From contig JAMFRO010000067.1 in the NCBI GenBank assembly GCA_026224825.1, forward strand, positions 62,001 through 126,000: a DNA stretch of 64,000 nt, given 5' to 3'. Position 1 is the stretch's first letter. Each line of letters starts with the position of its first letter. Positions 16,923 through 25,080 of this stretch are shown here, piece after piece. The DNA comes from a bacterium (lineage in GTDB: Bacteria > Pseudomonadota > Alphaproteobacteria > Acetobacterales > Acetobacteraceae). Both the position numbers and the translations under genes were made by a program. The notes beneath the pieces are model-generated. The model saw only the letters and a list, made by a program, of their open reading frames with translations. It ran no database searches and had not been told where the DNA came from.

Positions 16923-18512
16923 CTACTCCCCGGCTTTGGGCAACCTCACCACAAACCTTGCGCCGATGATATTGCCGTCTTCGTCGCGGCGGTTTTCGGC
17001 GGAGATGCGGCCGAGATGGGCTTCGACGATTTGGCGGGAGATGGAGAGGCCGAGGCCGGAGTGGCTGCCGAAGGTCTCGGTTTGGGGGCGTTCGGAGTAG
17101 AAGCGGTCGAAGATGGAGTCCAGTTTGCCGTCGGGGATGCCGGGGCCTTCGTCTTCCACTGAGAGTTCGATCACGCCGCCGGTTTCGCGGCCGAAGAGGA
17201 AGATTTTGGCCTCGGGGGGTGAGAAGGAGATGGCGTTGCCGATGAGGTTGCGCAGGACCTGGACCAGGCGGGTTTCGGAGCCGCGGACGTAGAGGCCTTC
17301 GAGGGGGGACTCCACGGAGATGAAGGGGCTGCCGTCCTTGCGGGTGGCGTCGTGGATTTCGGCGAGGGTGGAGAGCAGGCGGGCCATGTCCACGACTTCC
17401 TTGCGGGAGCGGGAGAGTTCGGAATCTAGCCGCGAGCTGTCGGAGATATCGGTGATGAGCCGGTCCAGCCTCGCCACGTCCTGGTTGATGATGGCGAGCA
17501 GGCGGGAGGCGCGCGCGGGGTCTTCCACACGGGTTAACGTCTCGATGGCGGAGCGGATGGAGGAGAGCGGGTTTTTGATCTCGTGGCTGACGTCGGCCGC
17601 GAATTTCTCGATGGCGTCCATGCGGGCCCAAAGGGCCTGGGCGGAGCTTTCCAGCGTGCGGGCGAGGGTGCCGATTTCGTCGTTCCGGCCGATGACTGAC
17701 TCGGGGAGAGGTTGGGTGCGGGTGCGGCCCTCGCGCATGCGCTCCGCCGCCGCGGCCAGACGCGAGAGCGGGCTGGCGATGGTGCGGGAGAGGTAGAAGG
17801 AGACGATGACGGTGAGCAGCAAAGCGAGGGCGAAGAGGAGCAGGATGGAAATACGGACCGCCAGAACGGCGGCATCTACCTCCCCGGCCTCGCGGGTGAG
17901 CAGCACCGTGCCGACGACCTGCTGGCTGGCGGTGATGGGCTCGGCGACGGTGATGAGCAATATGCCTTCGGAATCCCGGCGGACGAAGGGCGGGGTTTCC
18001 TGGTCTGGCGAGGTGGAGGTGAGTTCCAAAGCGGTGCGGGCGTCCGGCTGCCAGCCGAGTGTGTCCGGGTTTTGGCCGGCGCCGGAGCCGATGACGCCGG
18101 ATTCATCGTCGCTGCCCACCACGGAGCCGGAGAGATGGTCGTAGACGAAACTGATGGCGCGGCTGAGGAAGCCTGGAGGCGGGGGGGCGGACAAGGGCTC
18201 GGTGACGATGCCGCCGCCGGGGCCTGGGTGGACGCGGGAATTGGCCAGGAGCGTGCCGTCCAGCCCGTAGATGAGGGCCTGGGCGTTGGGGGTGGGGGCT
18301 GTGAGCGAGAACAGCAAAGGCTGGGCCTGGTCCGGGTTGACGGCGGCCTGGCCGTTATTGCCCTGCACGGCGGTCTGGGCGATGGCGCCGGCGTAGATGC
18401 GCGCCTGTTCGCGCAGATTGCTGACCTCGGCGGAGAGGAGGCCTTGCTGGTATTGGTCCAGATATAATAATGCCGCGAAAATCAGCGCCAGGGGCAGCAA
18501 ATTCACCAGCAA
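16923..18512 (-). CDS. chvG: Sensor histidine kinase, ChvG family
   Basis: ChvG is the membrane kinase of an alphaproteobacterial acid/envelope-stress system. The annotated 529 residues start in the first transmembrane helix. A periplasmic sensing domain (about 20-215), a second helix, a HAMP region (RTIASPLSRLAAAAERMREG), the phospho-acceptor DVSHEIKNPLSS and the ATP-binding boxes NLIGNAISF, VEDEGPGIPDG and GLGLSI follow. The frame stays open upstream and encodes a basic stretch (ARKPRLSRLLRD) before a TTG/CTG region, so the real start is probably a non-ATG codon between 18512 and 18560 overlapping the chvI stop. Confidence 0.9.
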   Translation of the reverse strand: MLVNLLPLALIFAALLYLDQYQQGLLSAEVSNLREQARIYAGAIAQTAVQGNNGQAAVNPDQAQPLLFSLTAPTPNAQALIYGLDGTLLANSRVHPGPGGGIVTEPLSAPPPPGFLSRAISFVYDHLSGSVVGSDDESGVIGSGAGQNPDTLGWQPDARTALELTSTSPDQETPPFVRRDSEGILLITVAEPITASQQVVGTVLLTREAGEVDAAVLAVRISILLLFALALLLTVIVSFYLSRTIASPLSRLAAAAERMREGRTRTQPLPESVIGRNDEIGTLARTLESSAQALWARMDAIEKFAADVSHEIKNPLSSIRSAIETLTRVEDPARASRLLAIINQDVARLDRLITDISDSSRLDSELSRSRKEVVDMARLLSTLAEIHDATRKDGSPFISVESPLEGLYVRGSETRLVQVLRNLIGNAISFSPPEAKIFLFGRETGGVIELSVEDEGPGIPDGKLDSIFDRFYSERPQTETFGSHSGLGLSISRQIVEAHLGRISAENRRDEDGNIIGARFVVRLPKAGE

Positions 18513-18556
18513 TATGTCGCGCAGGAGGCGCGACAGGCGGGGTTTTCTGGCCAGGA

Positions 18557-19258
18557 TCAGATGTCCTTGTAGCGGTAGCCGATGCCGTACAGCGTCTCGA
18601 TCTGGTCGAACTCGCCATCCTCATTGCGGAATTTTTTGCGCAGGCGTTTTACATGGGAGTCGATGGTGCGGTCGTCGACGTAGACGTTCTCGCCATAGGC
18701 GGCGTCGATGAGCTGGTCGCGGGATTTTACCATGCCAGGGCGCTGCGCCAGGGCCTTGACCAGCAGGAATTCGGTGACGGTGAGCTGGATGTCGAGGCCT
18801 TTCCACAGGCATTGGTGCTTGGTCTCGTCCAGCGTGAGATCGCCACGGGTGAGCACGGCGGCGGGGGCGGCGCCTGAGGCTTCGGCGCGGGTGGAATCGT
18901 TGCGCCGGAGGAGGGCGCGGATGCGTTCCAGCAGCAGGCGCTGGGAGAAGGGTTTAGTGATGTAGTCGTCCGCGCCGAGGCGCAGGCCCATCAGCTCATC
19001 CAGCTCGTCATCCTTGGAGGTGAGCATGATGACCGGCATGGCCGAGCGGGCGCGCAGTTTTTGCAGCAGCTCCATGCCATCCATGCGCGGCATTTTTATG
19101 TCCAGCACGGCGAGGTCCGCCGGTTTGGTGAGCAGGGCCTGTAATGCGCTTTCGCCGTCGGTGTAGGTGCGGACCAGAAAGCCCTCGGCCTCCAGCGTCA
19201 TCTGCACGGAGGTGAGGATGTTGCGGTCGTCATCGACGAGGGCGATTGTGTGTTTCAT
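18557..19258 (-). CDS. chvI: Response regulator, ChvI family
   Basis: ChvI is the OmpR/PhoB-type regulator paired with ChvG. The 233 residues have a receiver domain with the acidic pocket VDDDR (8-12), the phospho-accepting Asp53 in [10 protein letters not shown], and LTSKDD with the conserved lysine (about 103). A winged-helix DNA-binding domain ends [16 protein letters not shown]...GIGYRYKD. It precedes chvG on one transcript. In rhizobia chvI and pckA are also neighbours. Confidence 0.93.
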   Translation of the reverse strand: MKHTIALVDDDRNILTSVQMTLEAEGFLVRTYTDGESALQALLTKPADLAVLDIKMPRMDGMELLQKLRARSAMPVIMLTSKDDELDELMGLRLGADDYITKPFSQRLLLERIRALLRRNDSTRAEASGAAPAAVLTRGDLTLDETKHQCLWKGLDIQLTVTEFLLVKALAQRPGMVKSRDQLIDAAYGENVYVDDRTIDSHVKRLRKKFRNEDGEFDQIETLYGIGYRYKDI

Positions 19259-19314
19259 GCGGGGAACCCAATGCTTGGCATATAGAACTTGTGCATCCAG
19301 GGAGTGACGGGATT

Positions 19315-19800
19315 ATGGCAGCAAATCAAGAGCCGGAGCGGCTGGCGGCGGCGGCCTCTCTGCTCGTGGCGGCACGCAGCGCCACTTTGGCCACGGTGTT
19401 TGAGGGCGCGCCGCATGCATCGCTGGTGACCCCGGCGCTGGCGAGGGATGGCCAGCCGGTGCTGCTGCTCTCCTCTCTGGCGGTACATACCAGGCATTTG
19501 CAGGCCAACCCGGCCTGCGCCTTGCTGATGGCGGGTGCGGCGCAAAATGAGAATCCGCAGACCACCCCGCGCCTCAGCTTGAGCGGCATTGCGCAAACGG
19601 TGCCGGCGGATGAGGTCCGCGCGCGCTTTCTGGAAATTCATCCCTACGCCATGCAATATGCAGGTTTCGGCGATTTTTCTTTCTGGAAGATTACCGTTTC
19701 GACAGCGCAGTATATAGGCGGCTTCGCGAATGCGGGATATTTGGATTTTGCCGCACTGCAGCAAGAAATTTCTGTACTTTTGCGGCGAGGTGATGGTTGA
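19315..19800 (+). CDS. Pyridoxamine 5'-phosphate oxidase-related (HugZ-like) flavin-binding protein
   Basis: A 161-residue split-barrel protein. The pattern AARSATLATVFEGAPHASLV, LLLSSLAVHTRHLQANP and YAGFGDFSFWKITV is typical of the short HugZ/PNPOx-like family that binds FMN or haem. The C-terminal haem-degradation domain (DUF2470) of full HugZ is missing, so the activity is open. The ATG at 19315 follows GGAGTGACGG. It stands between the divergent chvI and pckA. Confidence 0.75.
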   Translation: MAANQEPERLAAAASLLVAARSATLATVFEGAPHASLVTPALARDGQPVLLLSSLAVHTRHLQANPACALLMAGAAQNENPQTTPRLSLSGIAQTVPADEVRARFLEIHPYAMQYAGFGDFSFWKITVSTAQYIGGFANAGYLDFAALQQEISVLLRRGDG

Positions 19801-19863
19801 TGCCGCGTGACCGCCTGCTTATGAAGGTCTAGACTAGATCTTGCCCGAGAGGACCGACCCCGC

Positions 19864-21480
19864 GTGAACCATATGGCCGATATTTCTCCGCTCCGAGATG
19901 CCGCTCCGCTTGCCGGCACGGGCGTGCGTGTTGCCGCCGTGCTGCATGCCAACCTCACAGCACCAGCACTTGTCGCGCATAGCCTGCGCAAGGGCGAGAG
20001 CCGCCTGTCCGTGGATGGCGCGCTGATCGTGCGTACCGGTGTGCATACCGGGCGCTCCGTTGGCGATAAATTCGTGGTGGATGAACCCGAGACCACCGCC
20101 GATGTGTGGTGGGGCAAGATCAACCAGCGCCTGCCGCGCGAGAAATTCGGCGTGCTGAAGGGGCGGGTTCAGGCTTATTTGCAGGGGCGTGAGCTGTTCA
20201 CCCAAGATCTCTATGCCGGGGCCGATCCGGCCACGCGCATCCGCGTGCGGCTGGTGACCACCGGGGCGTGGCATGCGCTGTTTGCCCGCAATATGTTTAT
20301 CCGCCCGAAGGCGGAGGAGCTGGCGGGGTTCGAGCCGGATTATGTGATTATCCATGCGCCGTTTTTTGAGGCCGATCCCGAGATCGATGGGGTGAAGAGC
20401 AGCTCGGCCGTGGTGTTGTCGTTTGCTGAGAAGGTGATCCTGATCGCGGGCACGCAATATGCGGGCGAGATTAAGAAATCCATTTTTACGGTGATGAACT
20501 GGATTTTGCCCGCCAGCGGCAAGCTGCCGATGCATTGCTCGGCGAATATTGGCCCGGATGAGGATTCGGCCTTGTTCTTTGGGCTTTCCGGGACGGGTAA
20601 GACCACGCTTTCCTCCGACCCCAAGCGCCGGCTCATAGGTGATGATGAGCATGGCTGGGGGCCGCAGGGCGTGTTTAATTTTGAGGGCGGGTGCTACGCC
20701 AAGGTGATCGACCTGAGCCAGAAGAGCGAGCCGGAGATTTGGGCCGCCTCGCACCGCTTTGGCACCGTGCTGGAAAATGTGGTGGCCGACAGCCAAGGCC
20801 GGCTGGACCTCACCGACCAGACCCATACCGAAAACACCCGCGCCTGCTATCCGGTGGAATACATCCCCAATGTGGAACTCTCGGGGCGCGGCGGGCAGCC
20901 GAAAAACGTGGTGATGCTGACGGCGGATGCCTTTGGGGTGCTGCCGCCGATCTCGCGGCTCACGCCGGAGCAGGCGATGTACCACTATCTCTCAGGCTAT
21001 ACCGCGCGCGTGGCCGGGACCGAGAAAGGCATGGGCTCCGAACCCCAGGCCACCTTCTCCACCTGCTACGGCTCGCCCTTTCTGCCGCGCCACCCGCAGG
21101 TGTACGGCAAGCTGCTGCAAGCGCTTATCAAGGAGCACAAAGTGTCGTGCTGGCTGGTGAATACCGGCTGGACCGGCGGCGCCTATGGGGTGGGCAAGCG
21201 CATGTCCATCGCCCACACCCGCGCGTTGCTCAACGCAGCGCTGGCCGGTGAGCTGGATAACATCCCCTACCGCACCGACCCGTTCTTCGGCCTCGCCATC
21301 CCCGAACACGTGAACAACGTGCCCGACGAAGTGCTGGACCCCCGCTCCGCCTGGCCAGACAAAGCCGCCTATGACGAAGCAGCCAAAGCCCTGGTAAAAC
21401 GCTTCGTCGACAACTTCACCACCTTCGCCGACCACGTCGACGACGACGTCAAAGCCGCGGCTATCCGGGTGGCGGCCTGA
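19864..21480 (+). CDS. pckA: Phosphoenolpyruvate carboxykinase (ATP)
   Basis: PckA converts oxaloacetate and ATP to PEP and CO2, the entry to gluconeogenesis. The 538-residue protein has GLSGTGKTTLSSDP (P-loop), LIGDDEHGWG (metal-binding), NFEGGCYAK and NTGWTGGAYGVGKR. A GTG at 19864 and an ATG at 19873 are both possible starts. With aceA and the acetate transporter it supports growth on acetate. Its 3' end runs into composite repeat B. Confidence 0.96.
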   Translation: MNHMADISPLRDAAPLAGTGVRVAAVLHANLTAPALVAHSLRKGESRLSVDGALIVRTGVHTGRSVGDKFVVDEPETTADVWWGKINQRLPREKFGVLKGRVQAYLQGRELFTQDLYAGADPATRIRVRLVTTGAWHALFARNMFIRPKAEELAGFEPDYVIIHAPFFEADPEIDGVKSSSAVVLSFAEKVILIAGTQYAGEIKKSIFTVMNWILPASGKLPMHCSANIGPDEDSALFFGLSGTGKTTLSSDPKRRLIGDDEHGWGPQGVFNFEGGCYAKVIDLSQKSEPEIWAASHRFGTVLENVVADSQGRLDLTDQTHTENTRACYPVEYIPNVELSGRGGQPKNVVMLTADAFGVLPPISRLTPEQAMYHYLSGYTARVAGTEKGMGSEPQATFSTCYGSPFLPRHPQVYGKLLQALIKEHKVSCWLVNTGWTGGAYGVGKRMSIAHTRALLNAALAGELDNIPYRTDPFFGLAIPEHVNNVPDEVLDPRSAWPDKAAYDEAAKALVKRFVDNFTTFADHVDDDVKAAAIRVAA

Positions 21481-21690
21481 GGTAAAGAAAAAGGCGGGGC
21501 TCCGCCCTCGACCCGCTGGGGCCTGAGGCCCCAGACCCCCATTAGTTGAAGACTTAAAAAAGAGGCCTGCCACCCTGGTGTTTGAAACACCTTGGAGGCA
21601 GGCCTCTTTTTTAAGTCTTAAGTAGCGGGATCCAAGGGCCTTTCGGCCCTTGGCGGGTCCAGGGCAGAGCCCTGGCCTTTTTCCTTACCC
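21481..21690. repeat. Composite quasi-palindrome between convergent genes (copy B), bidirectional terminator
   Basis: The ends GGTAAAGAAAAAGGC (21481-21495) and GCCTTTTTCCTTACC (21675-21689) pair. Inside come GGGGCTCCGCCC, ACCCGC and CTGGGGCC-TGA-GGCCCCAG on the left, and GGATCCAAGGGCC-TTTC-GGCCCTTGG, GCGGGT and GGGCAGAGCCC on the right. The centre (21549-21619) is a stem from AAGACTTAAAAAAGAGGCC to its complement with an inner GGTGTTT-G-AAACACC hairpin. It separates pckA from pgm. Confidence 0.85.
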
Positions 21691-21705
21691 AAAGCCACCG
21701 CCCGG

Positions 21706-23109
21706 TTAATGCCCCGCGTTTTCGGCGTCGAAGTCGGGGGTTAGGCCGGAGGCGGCGAGTTGGGCGGCTAGGGCTGTTTTGAGGTTGGTTAGGCCGGTTT
21801 CTGAGGTGCTTTCGGCGCGGGCTACGAGGACGGCTTGGGTGTTGGAGGCGCGTAGGAGCCACCAGCCGTCGGGGGTGTTTACGCGGACGCCGTCTGTGTC
21901 TGAGACGTTCTCGCCGGCGGTTTTCAGGCGGGCGGCGACTTCCGCCACCACGGCGAATTTGCGTTCCTCGGTGCAGTCGAAGCGGAGTTCGGGGGTGTTG
22001 ACGACGGCAGGGAGGGAGGCGCGGAATTGGCTTACGGTCTCGTGGCTGCGGGCGATGACGCCGAGGACGCGGACGGCGGCGTAGAGGGCGTCGTCGAAGC
22101 CGTACCATTTGTCGTTATAGAAGATATGGCCTGACATTTCGCCGGCGAGGGGGGATTTGTGTTCGGCCATTTTCGATTTGATGAGGGAATGGCCGGTTTT
22201 CCACATGAGGGGCGTGCCGCCGGCTTTGGCGATCTCGTCGAAGAGGACCTGGCTGGCTTTGACGTCGGCGATGATGGTGCCGCCGGGGTGGGATTTGAGC
22301 ACGTCGCGGGCCATGAGGATGAGGAACTGGTCGCCGAAGAGGATATGGCCTTCGTTATCGACGAGGCCGATGCGGTCTGCGTCACCGTCGAAGGCGATGC
22401 CGACATCGGCTTTGTGTTCGGCCACGGCGGCGATGAGTTGTTCGAGGTTTTTGGCGACGGTCGGATCCGGGTGGTGGGCGGGGAAGGTGCCGTCGATTTT
22501 TTCGTTGATGAGGATGTGGGTGCCGGGGAGTTTTGCGGCTAGTTTGACCAGCACATCGCCGGCGGAACCATTGCCGTTATCCCACACCACTTTGAGTTCG
22601 CGCTCGCCGTCCCAGTCTTTCAGCATGCGGGTGACGTAGGTGTCGGATACATCCTTTTGCGTGACGTTGCCGGTGCTGGCGGCGACGACTTTGCCCTCGG
22701 CGGCGCGCGCGCCCAGATCCTGGATTTGCGCGCCGAAGAACGGCTTGTTTTGCAGCATGATTTTGAAGCCGTTGTAGTTCGGCGGGTTGTGGCTGCCGGT
22801 GACCATCACGGCGCCGTCTGTATGGTTGTCGAAGGAGGAGAAATACAGCATGGGCGTCGGGCCTTCGCCGACATCGAGCACGTCCACGCCGCTTGTCGTC
22901 AGGCCCCGGATGAGGGCGGCGGAGAGGCTGGGGGAGGAGACGCGGCCATCGCGGCCTACGGCTACTGTTTTGCCGCCGGCCTCCGCCACGATGGAGCCGA
23001 AGACGCGGCCGATGGCGAAGGCGTCCGCCTCACCCAGAGTTTCGCCGACGATGCCGCGGATGTCGTATTCGCGCAGGCTGCTTTTGGAAAACTGATGGGT
23101 GAAGCTCAT
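21706..23109 (-). CDS. Phosphomannomutase/phosphoglucomutase
   Basis: A hexose phosphomutase of the alpha-D-phosphohexomutase family (467 residues) that interconverts hexose 1- and 6-phosphates for nucleotide-sugar synthesis. Motifs are LREYDIRGIVG (12-22), the phosphoserine loop VTGSHNPPNYNG (about 98-109), the Mg site AFDGDADRIG, the sugar loop GEMSGHIF and a C-terminal phosphate site. It resembles the dual-specificity AlgC/ManB type. It lies 9 nt after galU in one operon, so both likely feed UDP-glucose or polysaccharide synthesis. Confidence 0.93.
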   Translation of the reverse strand: MSFTHQFSKSSLREYDIRGIVGETLGEADAFAIGRVFGSIVAEAGGKTVAVGRDGRVSSPSLSAALIRGLTTSGVDVLDVGEGPTPMLYFSSFDNHTDGAVMVTGSHNPPNYNGFKIMLQNKPFFGAQIQDLGARAAEGKVVAASTGNVTQKDVSDTYVTRMLKDWDGERELKVVWDNGNGSAGDVLVKLAAKLPGTHILINEKIDGTFPAHHPDPTVAKNLEQLIAAVAEHKADVGIAFDGDADRIGLVDNEGHILFGDQFLILMARDVLKSHPGGTIIADVKASQVLFDEIAKAGGTPLMWKTGHSLIKSKMAEHKSPLAGEMSGHIFYNDKWYGFDDALYAAVRVLGVIARSHETVSQFRASLPAVVNTPELRFDCTEERKFAVVAEVAARLKTAGENVSDTDGVRVNTPDGWWLLRASNTQAVLVARAESTSETGLTNLKTALAAQLAASGLTPDFDAENAGH

Positions 23110-23118
23110 GATTATGCC

Positions 23119-23994
23119 TTAGGAGTTGACGTAGTTCTTCAGGAAGGCGCGGACGGCGGGGCCGAGGTCGGGCCTTGCCAGCGAGAAGGCGATTTGCGCT
23201 TCTAGGAAGCCGATTTTATCGCCGCAGTCGAAACGCTTGCCTTCGAATTTAAGCCCGTGGAAGGGGGTGTGGCCGATCATTTTGGCCATGGCATCGGTGA
23301 GTTGGACTTCGTTGCCGGCGCCGCGTTCCATGAGGGAGAGGAATTTCACCACCTCCGGCAGCAGGATGTAGCGGCCGATGACGGAGAGGTTGGAGGGGGC
23401 GTTTTCGGGGGCGGGTTTTTCCACCAGCCCGGTCACCTCGACGCGGTCGCCATGCGTTTCGCCGATTTTGACGATGCCGTAACGATTTGTCTGCTCGCGC
23501 GGCACTTCGGACACGGCGACGACGTTGCCGCCGGTCTCGTTATACACATTCACCAATTGTGTCAGGCAGGGTGTGTTGCTCAGCACCAGATCGTCGGGGA
23601 GCAGGATGGCGAACGGGTCGTCGCCGATGAAGGTGCGGGCGCACCAGATGGCGTGGCCGAGGCCGAGCGGCACCTGCTGGCGCACGGTGGTGATGGAGCC
23701 GGGGGGCATGGCTTCTTCGCGCAGCAGCTCCAGGGCTTCGCGCTTGTTGCGCTCGGCGAGGGTGGCTTCCAGCTCGAAGGCGATGTCGAAATGGTCGATG
23801 AGGGCGGTTTTGCCGCGCCCGGTGACCATACAGAATTGCTCGATGCCGGCGGCGCGGGCTTCATCGACCGCGTATTGAATAAGAGGTTTGTCGACGACCG
23901 GGAGCATTTCCTTCGGCATGGCTTTGGTGGCGGGCAGGAAGCGTGTGCCCAGACCAGCGACGGGAAGTACCGCCTTACGCAATGGTTTAACCAA
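23119..23994 (-). CDS. galU: UTP-glucose-1-phosphate uridylyltransferase
   Basis: GalU forms UDP-glucose from UTP and glucose 1-phosphate. The 291-residue protein has the nucleotidyltransferase signature LPVAGLGTRFLPATKAMPKE and later DEARAAGIEQF, LLPDDLVL, and LVEKPAPENAPSN. Length is typical. It leads the galU-pgm operon; an AGGAGGA-like ribosome-binding site precedes the start (reverse strand). The 100 bp toward the PCMT-like gene show nothing recognised. Confidence 0.95.
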   Translation of the reverse strand: MVKPLRKAVLPVAGLGTRFLPATKAMPKEMLPVVDKPLIQYAVDEARAAGIEQFCMVTGRGKTALIDHFDIAFELEATLAERNKREALELLREEAMPPGSITTVRQQVPLGLGHAIWCARTFIGDDPFAILLPDDLVLSNTPCLTQLVNVYNETGGNVVAVSEVPREQTNRYGIVKIGETHGDRVEVTGLVEKPAPENAPSNLSVIGRYILLPEVVKFLSLMERGAGNEVQLTDAMAKMIGHTPFHGLKFEGKRFDCGDKIGFLEAQIAFSLARPDLGPAVRAFLKNYVNS

Positions 23995-24093
23995 GAAATC
24001 CTCCTTAAACGTCGGCTATAAATGTCGTGCCATGGCCACCGGCACGGAGCAAGGCAATGGTTTCTCGTGGATAATCTTTATGCCGGCCGTTAG

Positions 24094-25080
24094 TTAGGCC
24101 GTGACGGCCGGGGGTTTCTCGTCTGCGCCTTTCATGGGGATGAAGAAGCAGCCCATATCGCGGCGGGAGTGGATCTTTCCCGCGGCATCTTTGTGATACA
24201 CGTAGAAAACCTGGCCGCGCTTGAAGGGCTGGCCGATGGGGATGATCATGCGCCCGCCGGGCTTGAGCTGCTGGAACAGCGCCGGGGGGGCGTATTGGGC
24301 GGCGCAGGTGACGATGATGAGGTCGAACCCATCCTTCTGCTCCGGCCAGCCGTAATAGCCGTCGCCCACGCGGGTGCTGATATTGTCGTAGCCGAGGGGT
24401 GCGAACACCTTTTGCACGGCGTTGCCCAAAGGCTGGATGATCTCGATGGAATAGGCGTGGCTGACGATGCGCGACAGCAGCGAGGACTGGAAGCCCGAGC
24501 CTGTGCCTACTTCCAGCGATACATCCGTGGGTTTGGGGGCGAGAACCTGGGTCATATAGGCCTGGCCGAGGTAGTCCGAGAGGGCCGAGCCGTAGCCCAG
24601 CGGCCAGGGTTTGGGCGGCTGGTCGTAGGCATCGCCACAGGTGGTGTGACGTTCTTCGTAGTTATAATGGTAGTATTCGCGCGGCAGGGCGTTGAAGGCG
24701 GCTAGGACCAGAGGGTCGGCGGCGCCCAGGCGCTGGGTGAGGTAGTCGGCGATGGACTTCATGGCCGCCGGTTTGCGGGATTGGATGGTGTTGAACTGGT
24801 CGTCGCTGAGCGTGACCGGCCGGCCGGAGGCGGCCATGGCGGCTTCGAACGCGGCTTTGTTCCACGGCTTGCCGTTGGGCGTGGCCGGGGTGGGCAGGGC
24901 TGGCGCGGGTGCCGTGGCGGGCGCTGCTGCGGGAGCTGGGGCGTTATTCGCGGCGGCGCTGTTGGCGGCGAGAGCCGGGGCGGCGGCGGCGGCGGCTAGC
25001 CCTGCGATTAGTCCGCGGCGGCCGAGCGTCTCAAAACTGGAAACCAAAATGTTTGTCCTTCGGGCAGGGGAAGACTGCAA
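24094..25080 (-). CDS. Tat-exported protein-L-isoaspartate methyltransferase-like protein
   Basis: The N terminus holds a twin-arginine type signal (LGRRGLIAGLAAAAAAPALA), an Ala/Pro linker (about 45-70), then a methyltransferase domain of the PCMT class with LEVGTGSGFQSSLLSRIV (SAM motif I), YSIEIIQPLG and PGGRMIIPIG. Cytosolic PCMT repairs isoaspartyl residues; an exported copy would need SAM outside, so its role is unclear. The start may be the ATG at 25080, which overlaps the upstream gene by 73 bp, or a TTG at 25047. Confidence 0.75.
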   Translation of the reverse strand: MQSSPARRTNILVSSFETLGRRGLIAGLAAAAAAPALAANSAAANNAPAPAAAPATAPAPALPTPATPNGKPWNKAAFEAAMAASGRPVTLSDDQFNTIQSRKPAAMKSIADYLTQRLGAADPLVLAAFNALPREYYHYNYEERHTTCGDAYDQPPKPWPLGYGSALSDYLGQAYMTQVLAPKPTDVSLEVGTGSGFQSSLLSRIVSHAYSIEIIQPLGNAVQKVFAPLGYDNISTRVGDGYYGWPEQKDGFDLIIVTCAAQYAPPALFQQLKPGGRMIIPIGQPFKRGQVFYVYHKDAAGKIHSRRDMGCFFIPMKGADEKPPAVTA

